From Aristolochia californica (lineage: Eukaryota > Streptophyta > Magnoliopsida > Piperales > Aristolochiaceae): 64,000 bases of DNA. The stretch is taken from NCBI GenBank assembly GCA_029961685.1, contig JARWKL010000012.1, positions 22,863,227 through 22,927,226 on the forward strand, given 5' to 3'. Below are positions 1 to 10,400 of the stretch, in pieces. The notes below the pieces were generated by a model. That model did not search any database and was not told where the DNA came from. It worked only from the letters and a program-made list of their open reading frames with translations. Both the position numbers and the translations under genes were made by a program. The first letter of the stretch is position 1; the number at the start of each line of letters is the position of its first letter.

Positions 1-150
1 GGTTCATATTTTATTTTTCTGAATCTTCTCAAGGAAATAGGAGGATGGTGTGGAAATTCTTGTTTTGACTGTTTGGGTTCCTATGTTGTTTTTCTCAATC
101 TTCTCAAGGAAATAGGATGATGGTGTGGAAATTCTGGTTTTGAGTGATAG
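1..150. repeat. 75-bp tandem duplication, two copies
   Basis: Two adjacent copies with a 75-bp period (1-75 and 76-150) share the core AATCTTCTCAAGGAAATAGG and a following ATGGTGTGGAAATTCT, with a few mismatches. The array may extend left of the window. It lies upstream of the RING-finger gene in non-coding DNA. Confidence 0.8.
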
Positions 151-555
151 AATAGTCCTAGACAATTTAGCTTGTTTTGCAAGTTTTACTGCAAGTAGTG
201 TTTTCAATTTAGATGCCAAATAATGTTCATTTTCTAGAAGTTTGGTTTTGTTTGACGTTATCTGCTTCTTGAAAAAGACAGTTAAAAAAAAGTGAAGCAG
301 TTCTAATTCAGTAATAGTTTTCTTTTTTTTCAAAGCAGGTTCGCATTTGTTAAGCAAATTAAGCACAGAGTTCAGTAGCTTTTGTCTTATTGTTTATAGG
401 AGGAGGAAATTGTTTGCCTCAGCTTGACATCTGATCTGTCATATTTATGGGGGAGAAATTCTAGATTCTAGTAAGAGCAGTTGGGAAGTTTTAAAAGGTG
501 TCAGAATTCATTATTTCTATGCTTCTTTTTCTCTACACTCTGTTGGTGGACTTTG
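151..555 (+). other. Upstream region / 5' leader of the RING gene
   Basis: No coding sequence seen. A pyrimidine-rich tract ending in an AG near 400 could be the acceptor of a 5'-UTR intron. The frame of exon 1 stays open upstream of 556 but has no earlier ATG. Confidence 0.4.
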
Positions 556-1363
556 ATGGCTGTTCCATCACTGGAACCTCAATGTGAAGAAGCCCAAACT
601 GACAGAGATCCTTTATTGATGGAGCAGTCCAGCAATCACAATGAAGACCAAGAACATTGCGTGGATATTCGAACTAGTATTGCTTCATCTTCAGCCTCCC
701 ATAATGATCATTCTTCTGATCTTGATGTGTCAAATAATGAGCAACCATCAAGCAGCATGCAGGCCCAAATTTCTCAATCTTCCTCTTCATCATCATCAAT
801 GGCCTCCAGTACATCTAACTCTAGAAATGGACATTTTTTAAGAAGAGGTGCAGATGGCTTTGGACGCCGGAGTAGAAGCCCTTTAAACTCTGGCTTGTGG
901 ATCTCTATTGAGCTTGTTGTTACTATGTGCCAAATAATTTCATCTATTGTTGTTTTATCTTTTTCAAGACACGAGAATCCACAAGCTCCACTATTTGCGT
1001 GGGTGGTGGGTTATGCAGCTGGATGTGTTGCTACTCTCCCTCTTCTTTACTGGCGGTATGCCCATCGAAATAATCAAGGCTCTGAACAGGAATCGACAAA
1101 TGGACACCAAAGCTCTTCACCAAGCAATCCCCCATCTGACTCAGGATACATTTCTATTCCAATTCCTCAGGTTCAGGAAGGAGAAGATCGTCATGCATCG
1201 GTCGGATCAGGGACTGGATTTGGAATATTCAGTGCAAGGTATCAATATGCATTTTTCAACTACTAGGCATCTAATTATATGTTGATTACTCTTTCTCTCT
1301 TTTTGTTTGCTTGCACACTCTATCCTTCACCCTCTCTCTTCTCTGTCTCACACACTCTCTTTC

Positions 1364-1415
<52 letters not shown>

Positions 1416-4400
1416 GCCCTTTCTATTTCTCACTTAGTGCAGGTTTAATTTAAATTTTAAATCATGTTGTTTAATTATAGTGTTATATCCTACTAATGGG
1501 GCATGCTTAGGTTCACGGGAACTATTTATGCAAAATGTTTGATTCGAGAGTGGCTTTTTAGGTTTTTCATTTTGAATGTTAAGCATCTGTTTTCAACTGA
1601 GTGTTGCCTTCTCAACTCAATAGAAGCTGCAACACGACGATAGAGTCTTGAAACTGAAGTGACCAATCATCAATCAAGTAGGAAATTATGGATTTACATT
1701 TGTTGTCTGCAGCTGAGGTTATGTATGCATGGTAATTGGTGCGGATGTTAAGAGTTTAACCCAATCTCTTTTTGAGTATGATGCATGTAAAAAATAAAAT
1801 TGCACAAATGGAGAATGGAAACTTAGTGAGTGAAAGTGATTAAATAGTTTTCTATTATAGAACTTTATGATAAATCTGTTGCTTTTGTTAAAACAAGTTT
1901 TCTATCATTGAAGTTAATATAAGTCTGTTGCTTGCATTAATACACAAATTCATTTAAGTTGGTTCATCCATTTTTAATTTAGCCATGAAATTTAAATCTT
2001 ATGGCTTATTTTTTCGTTTTCTGTTATTAAACATTAATTTTCTTAGCATTGTTTAAAAAAAACATTAATTTTATTTTCCTATAAGTCCATAGTTAATGTA
2101 CGTTTCATATTTTTTTATGCTTTATAGATTTTTTAATGGTAACATAGATAATGATGATGGTATTGTTGTAGATATAATGATTTAAGTCATCTTGCAAATA
2201 TCATGACTTTCTCTCTCTATGTATTTGTGTGTGTGCGTATGTGTGTATGTTTCCCATTGAAGAAAAAACTAAATGTACAAATATTTATTGGTGTACAACC
2301 TGAATTCATTAATTTATCTCTAAGTTTTGCCTTTGTAGGTGATATATTGGTATACAATGGTAATACTATAGCCAAACAAATGCTTAAACTAAAAATTATG
2401 CATGTTATAAATAATCACTTATGAATTCATTATAATAAAAATCTTTTTTCATTTGTAAGATGTTTATTGAGAATGGAGGACAAAAAAAGGTATTGAAAGA
2501 CCTTATAGTGTTTTATGGGTGGTGAGTGGGAAAGGTTGCATCTTCTTGGTGTCTAAGATCCCATGCCTTGCCTCTAAAGGTAATTAAACACCTCCAATTC
2601 ATTCACTTGCTGCCATGGGCAACTGTGGTTGATGACTAAGTGTCACACTGCTAGATTGAGCAAGAAAAAGCTTCTAGTCCCTGTGCGGTCTAACTTACTT
2701 TGAGTGAAAAGTAAGCTAGTCAGCTTCTCTTTTAAGAAAAAACTAAGCCAAAATTAATAGAAATGAGCCTTTCACAGAAATGGGGAACTCTAAGCACGAA
2801 TTTGAAGATGTTTACCCCTTTATCCTTTATTCAAAATCTAACTAATGAGAAATTGCTACCTAAGCAAGGCAAATCTCAAATTTTTTCAAATTCAAATATT
2901 ATCCCACATGCCTAAAATCCTGCAAAAATCCTATCCAAATCCATCTAGATAGCCCCCCAACTTCAAATTTCGAATTTTGAGCCCATTACCAGCCTTTTGA
3001 ATGGGCCCGTGTGCATGGAACACCCTGGGCCCCGCGTATCATTCTCTTGCCACAATAATGCAGACGTCGTCATCACAGTACCTTGATGGCTGAGAAGAAC
3101 ATCTACCAAACAGATGTGCTCCCTCGATCGTTTTGCAAAATGCAAGTTAATTGGGCTCTTCCCAAATTTACTTGAAAATGTGTCAAATGACATAGAGTTT
3201 GCAGTCCCGTCGAAAACGCCTCCTCCGCCGCATACTCGTTCGGCACGAACACAAACGTGCCTAAGTTGGAAAACTAGTCCATTGGCTCCTCCTCGAGTTG
3301 CTTCCAATGCGCCTTCGAATCAAAGCGGATTTCTGCCAAAGTTGATGTTTTGGCACTTTGATCGCCCCTGATCATGTTTGCAATCTCCCTCAATGGAGGC
3401 AAACTCTTTGGCAAATTTTTAGGTATGAAATCCTTCTTTAAGATTTCCTCCTCTTCAACTGGCATGGATCGACCTTCAACCCATTGTTCGTCCCCTGCCA
3501 AAGAAACAAAAAGATTAGACTCTCCACCCTTAAGACCCCTCTTAAGGTGGAGGGCTGAAAACATAGTTGTTTTCCCCTTTACATAGTCTCCTACACCGGA
3601 AATTACACAAGGTCCATCTTCATCCATGATCCCTATCATTCCCATATAAGATATTGCAAAGGTCTTGCTATTACAATGAAAATCCACCACAAATATTACA
3701 TTAAAATCGTCCAAAGGAGCTACAACAAAATTTAAAAATCCAACCCACTTTCCAATGACGACATGAACATGCATGGCCAACCCAAGCACAACTTTGACTT
3801 CGGAATTGATAGCCTTTATTTGACTATCTGCCCCTTCCTACCTTAAGCGTAATCATTTTGCTTCCTCCTCTGAGATGAAGTTGTGGGTTGCTTCCAAATC
3901 AACTAAGAAGACTTCATTTCTCCAATTTTATGGTTCCCTTCATCTTTTTTCTCGATTTTTAGGATTACCTTTTTTCGTGTAGTTTTTCTTCTTTTCTCCG
4001 ATTTTATGGTTCCCTTCATCTTTCTCGGAAGTTCGTCTCTAAGAAGACTTCTTCTTATGGTTCTCATTGTTCCTGTTTCTACCTATAGATGTGGTGGCAT
4101 TATCATCGGATTTTCTCTCAAAATCCGTCAACTTTTTTGTGGTGGCTAAAGCAGATGCAAGCGTCTTCACCTCCCGACGCCTCAACTCTTGTTCAGCCCA
4201 AGGACGAAGTCCCACAAGAAAAGAAAACAACTGATCCTCATTGGTCATGTTAGAGAACCTTAACATTAAAGAAGTGAAGGATTGAATACTCACGAATCGT
4301 CCCTTTTTGCTTCAATGCACGCAATTCTTTTCGATCTAGGTAATAAACATTTTCGGGAAAAAATTGCGCTTCAACTTGCGCTTAAAATCTTTCCTAGTGT

Positions 4401-7400
4401 CATCCGAGTTTTACCATCCTCGGAATCACCAACCCTTCTTCTCCACCACAAGACAACATCATCAATGAGAAACCTAGAGGCGGTACTAACCTTTACTTCC
4501 TCATCTGTGAGATTTGAAGTTTTCAAGTACTGCTCAACTTGCCATAAGAAGTTCTCGATCGCCTTTGGGTCTCGTACGCCCCTGTTTGGTTAGATTCAGG
4601 AACCTTGATCTTCATGTGTGTAGGAACCATTTTCCCATTCAAAATGGCTCGCTCGAGAATTACCATTCTCATTCGCATCTCTTCTAACTCTGTTCGCATC
4701 TTGTCAAGTTCGTTGCGACTATCTGCTTTTAGAACTGCAACTACGACATGCACATTGTCCTCTAGCCCTTGAATTGCTTCAAGGCTACGTTCACAGATGT
4801 CTACTATTTCTTGAATCTTCTCCTCCCAACTTGAGCATTGCACTCCCACCTTCTTGAGCATTGATTCAAAAGAAGTTAAGCGAGAGTCGGTTTTAGAGAC
4901 TTTCAACTTACCTTTGTTTGGAGCAATTTCCAACGTCGGTTCTGAGGAAGCCATGGCTGAAGTCTCTGCTCTGATACCAACTGTCACGCCGCTAGATTAA
5001 GCAAGAAAAAGCTCCTAGTCCCTCAGTGTGCAGCCTAACTTACTTTGGGCGAAAAGTAAGCTAGTCTGCCACACTTTTAAGAAAAAACTAGGCCAAAATG
5101 AAGAGAAATGAACCTTTCACAGAAATGGGGAACTCTAAACACGAATTTGAAGATGTTTACAAGTGATTTACAATGCTCTATTTATGGGCCAAAGAGAGAT
5201 AAACCCCTTATCCCTTATTCAAAATCTAACCAATGAGAAATTGCCACCTAAGCATGACAAATTCAAATAAGGCATTATCCCACATGCCTAAAATCCCTCA
5301 AAAATCCTATCTAAATCCATCTGGATAGGCCCCCAGCTTCAAATTTTGTATTTTGAGCCCATCAGCCAGACATCTGGATAGGCCCACGCACATGGGCCAC
5401 CTTGCCGCACGCCTGTGATCACTAAAGTTGAAAAGCATAATAAAGCACCTAGTTTTCTTCATTTATAGTTGTTCTGTCTCTATACGTTTACGTATTATTT
5501 TGGAGAATAACTTTTCCAATGAGTGTGAGATTTCTACTAAGTATAATTTATATCAGTGGAGGACCTCAATGCATCCTCCTTATAGGCTGAAAGAGGTAGG
5601 AAATTTACAAACTTCATGACGCTGCAAATGTACCACTGTCAGAGGTAACTAAGCCTGTTGGAGAATCTTTTTTCTGAAGAATTACCTTTTAGATTCTATC
5701 CTTTGGTGACTTGTAAGTTGTCTTATGAATCTTATAATGATCTGTGTATTATTTTGAAATTTTGTGCTTTCTGATGTGATTACTGCAGAAGTTGGCCAAA
5801 ATTATTCTCTTTCTTATAGGAGGAATCCAATGGTACTTGCTTATAGGGGTGGCATCGAACCGAGCTGGTTCGCGAGTGGCTCGAGCTCGGTTCGATTCGC
5901 TTTATTTCTGCTTGTTTAAGTTAACGAGCTGAGCTCGTCGCAATCAGGTTGGGGCTCTTCCACGCGGATCTTCGAGCCAGTCTCCAGTCGGATAAGTGTG
6001 ACGACGCTGCCAGACTTGCCGATGACAGCGCCGACCTTGGAAACGTGGCATAGGATGCGGAAGGCAACTATAGGTGAAGGCCTTGAGCGGCGCTTGAAAG
6101 CGCCATTATCCGTCCGGGGTACGTTCTCCATCATCGTATTTTTTGGGCCTTTTGGTGAAGCTCACGCAAACTGCTCTTCCATTTCGTTCCTTGTTTGCTT
6201 CTCTTTTTTCCCTCTCTACTCTCGCACCTGTGAGGCCAAGGGGGACGAGAAGGACACCAGTCTCGGATAGTCTCCACAGCATGCTACTGCTTTTGATTTT
6301 CTTCAATCGATGTGCAAAAGGGGCCCGACGGCGACAACTTGATACGGCAGGTCCCATTGAACACGACTAATCGAATTTCTTCCTTTGAAGTTTTACCCTT
6401 ATTATTTACGAAAATGCACCCGAGGGATAGGCATCTTAGGAGAGTGTCTCCCTGGCTCACATTAGCATTTTTTCTATGTGACTCTTGTTTAGAACCATTT
6501 TTCACTTAGACCTTCATGTTCGATTGCTGGACCATGAACCAATAAGATGTTACATTTGAGACGTGTCATTCTTTTGATGTAATATTAATTGTATACATAA
6601 ATTATTTGATGCATTTTACTCATTTTAATCATTTTAGAAAATATGTTTTTTTACACAATTAAGTTTTATTATAAAAGAGAGCAAAATTTTAATTTTAAAA
6701 AATAAACCTAAGTAATTGATATTTTAATTCTCATAATGATTTTTTAAATAAATAGTTTAATTTAATTTTATGAAAAATATTTTTTCAAATTATTTTTAAT
6801 TTAATGGAGACTTGTCCCTCTAATCTTTCTTCGTAGACAAGAAAACAATAGTTTGATTTGATTGGAGCCAATTCAAAAGGTTCACTAGTTAAAGGAGGGT
6901 TAGGTCAACTAGGTTTTAACCTTTTTAAAAAAAAAATATGTGAGTTTTGATAGAAAGAAAGGGCCAAAGGTTGAATCGATCGAACCAACTAGTCCAATCA
7001 AGGTTTTTAATTTGAGTTAGATTTGCTTAATACATATAGCAACCGGGCTAGTCCCATTAAGCTATATGAAGAAGATAAATCTGACCTATTTGTTTGTATA
7101 ACTAGGTGTCATTCATCTTGTTAATGTTATCAGAGGGGACCAACCCAATGTTAATACACATATACTAATAGACTATGACCCTTAGATAATTTTAAATACT
7201 ATTTATTTGACATGTATTTTATGCAAAGTTTTAAATATAGATGATAGCTCGAACTCGGTTAAAATTATTGGGCTCGAGCTCGATAACAATTTTAGGCTCG
7301 AGGCTGGGCTCGGCTCGAGCTTGAGTTCAAGTTCGAAATATTTAAATCAAGCTCGATTCAAACATAGGCAGGTTCGGACTTGGTTCGGCTCGATGCCAGC

Positions 7401-10400
7401 CCTACTTGCTTATCCATCTACAGAGGATTTACTGTAGTGGGGAAGCTGCCTCACCTATTGTGCATGAGAAATTTGTACTACAAATACTTGATATAGGTAT
7501 AAGATCCATGTGCATTCTTGGAAAATATTTTACATTAAACTGCATGAGGACTGCTAACGTGATTTAACTTAAGAAATTGCATACCTTTATGAAACATCAC
7601 ACAAAGTTCATGTTGAAAATTACAGTCTCACTAGAAGAATCCAACCTGACTTTTCTAACAAAAGCTACATTACTCAGATTTTTGGCAATTTTAAAAATTA
7701 ATTTTGTCAAAAATTTTAAAAATGGCATAATTTGGACATCAACACTCATCTATAGCAAACTGTTGATGACGTACCCGCTGATTGATATACAGTTTGAGCT
7801 TTTGACCTGAATGTCTATCTATGTAGACTGATGGAGAGATAAGTGAGTCATTATGTATGATAATGTTATGCACCTAGCCAATACTACCCAAAAGACCGGC
7901 CTGTTAAGAGCGGAAGACATAGGTACATAACGCAGGACCATAACATCACACCCCTCCTTCGCGGGCCAACGTCCATGGCGGCCCACTTGCAATGGCCCAC
8001 TCTAGCGACGGCCCACTCCGCCAAGGTCGCCCCTCCGCACGTGCGGTGGCCTACTCCGTCAAGGTCGCCCCCTCCACATAGGTCGCCCCCTTCGCAGTCG
8101 CCCCCTCTGGGATTCGAACGCGCGATGAGAGAGCTAGCTCTGATACCAAATGTTATGCACCTAGCCAATACTACCCAAAAGACTGGCCTGTTAGGAGCGG
8201 AAGACATAGGTACATAACCCAGGACCATAACAGATAACTTGTTAAAATCAGGGTTTGCTCGCCCAAGGCAAGTCACACTGGTCACCCTGAGTTTTGAGTT
8301 GGACTTGGGGGACCTCGCCCAAAATAAAAGGGGCAAGTCTGTCCTCCTGACCTGACTGCCCCGCCTCACCTCGCCCCTATCAAATACTGAGTCGACTTGG
8401 CCGAGTTGTGGGTCAACTTTTTGGGTCAAAAAACCATGGTTAAAAGTCTGATTATGTTGTGAATTGCTTTTAATTGTTTGGTGTCTGTGAAGTTAGGTCC
8501 AAGGTCCAGTCCCAAAATGACTAGCCATCTTAGGAAACCTCTTTCCCAACTAATGAATTCAACATATTTGTTCTCACTAATCCATGTGGGACTATTTCTT
8601 AAGACTCCCCCTCACATGTAAGCCCTCTGGGCTCTTACATGTAGATAATTTGGGTGGAGGCCCTCATATTAGTACCTACTCTGATACCATGTGAAGTTCG
8701 GTCCAAGGTCTAATCCCAAAATGATTAGCCATCGTAGGAAACTTCTTTCCCAATTAATAAATTCAACATATTTGTTCTCAATAATCCACGTGGGACTATT
8801 CCTTAACAGTGTCATGGGTCAGTTCCCCATGTCAGGTGGCAGCAAGGTAGTAATTCTTGTAGTTCGTCTGCTATAACTCAATTGTGGGTAATCTTTTCCA
8901 CATCTTTGTCCTTGCTTGCCTAATCAAAAGAAAAGAAAAGAAAAGACACACTTTGCCATTATGGTAAGCTCTATGTTTCACTTGACCCCTGCATCTCTTT
9001 ACAACTTCAATCATGATTTCAAATTTTTTTGGGCGTATTTGGTGCCTGTTACATTACTAGGAAAGAGAAAAAAAGTGGATCCTTGTAATTGCCTGAACAA
9101 TAATATGCAAATACTGTTGGTTTCTGCATTTTCTGTTAGAAGGATTCCTCTTTAATTTTTTCTCAGAATTCATTTGTTTTGCCTGTTAAGTGACATAGAG
9201 GATCATCCTGTCCTTTCCCTCACATGTATAAGAGACACTTTGCCATTATGGTAATCTCTCTTTTGCCTTCTGTGTCACAGATTCTCACTCATGGTTTTGT
9301 TTCCATACTGGATGTATGGTTTTTTTACCTATAAAAATTGAAACTTTTGGAAGCTTGTGAAGCAACATCCATGCTGGTGTATTTGGAAAAAAGAGCCATG
9401 TCCATATCTTGATGGTTGGACCTTCTTTTTAAGCGCCAATTTGTCGTTCAACAACTTCATACTAAAAAAAGTGTAAGGAAAATGGGAATATACTATTGGG
9501 ATGTCTTCTGGAATAGGATGCATCTACAGAATGCTGGACGTAAGTCCTGATAGGCGTGTAACTGTGTGCTATAGACAAAAGAAAAAGAAGAAACAACTCT
9601 TTCACATTTCGTGGGGCAGAAGCCTCACTTGACGAAGAATTCAGATCAATATCATTTACTGCAATAGGTCATTATCATTATAATATCATGGGACAGAAGC
9701 CTCATACTTTCTTTTGAGCACTTATTACTTGTCCATTTCAATTGGCAGATCCTGCTTTTATGGAGCAGCATTGTCACTTTGTGTTTTTTTTTTCCCCCTT
9801 CTGTGTGGACAATGATTTAGGGTGACAAACCTGTGATGGAATCAAACCCCAACTTGTGAAAGAATAAAAATTGCATGATTATCAATCATCTTCACAACTT
9901 GTGTGGCCTTGCAACTTGTATAGTTTGTCTGTGCTTTAATGTTCAAAGTTGTCATGTTGTTGGCAGGCTGAATGTCCTAGTGGACCACTTTAAAATGGCT
10001 CTGGATTGCTTCTTTGCTGTTTGGTTTGTGGTTGGCAATGTATGGATCTTTGGTGGCCATTCTTCTGCTTCTGAGGCTCCAAACTTGTACAGGTGCCAAG
10101 TTGAGTTTTCTGTATTCTCTGATCATTTTTCATAACATCTTGGCTTGAACACTGGATTTCTTGTTTGTCACTTGCAGGTTATGTATTGTGTTTCTTACAT
10201 TCAGCTGTATTGGGTATGCTATGCCATTTATTTTATGTGCAACCATCTGCTGCTGCTTGCCATGTATCATATCTATTTTAGGTTTCCGGGAAGATCTGGG
10301 GCATGGCAGAGGTGCTACTCCTGAATCAATTAATGCACTTCCAACCTTGAAGTTCAGGTTGAAGAAAAGTAAAAATAGAGAAGGGAGTGAAATTGATGCA

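Larger units (their letters stand above)
2641..5421 (-). mobile_element. Internally deleted Ty3/gypsy LTR retrotransposon (gag-protease only)
   Basis: Two direct LTRs (2641-3041 and 4982-5421) each start TGTCAC and end ATCA. Next to the right-hand LTR is a primer-binding site complementary to initiator tRNA-Met. A purine-rich stretch (GGCAAGAGAA on the minus strand) adjoins the other LTR. The flanks CTAAG (2636-2640) and CTAAA (5422-5426) are a 5-bp target duplication with one mismatch. The element reads on the minus strand, antisense to the host RING gene in whose intron 1 it lies. The interior holds only decayed gag and protease coding. Reverse transcriptase, RNase H and integrase are absent, so it could move only with enzymes from a full element. 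Confidence 0.9.

Noticed and set aside
3114..4593. Plus-strand ORFs in the gypsy element
   Set aside because: Antisense to gag-protease, no domain similarity.
4968..8148. GCTCTGATACCA strings as possible tRNA-Met genes
   Set aside because: Only the 3' acceptor end is present, next to LTRs; these are primer-binding sites.
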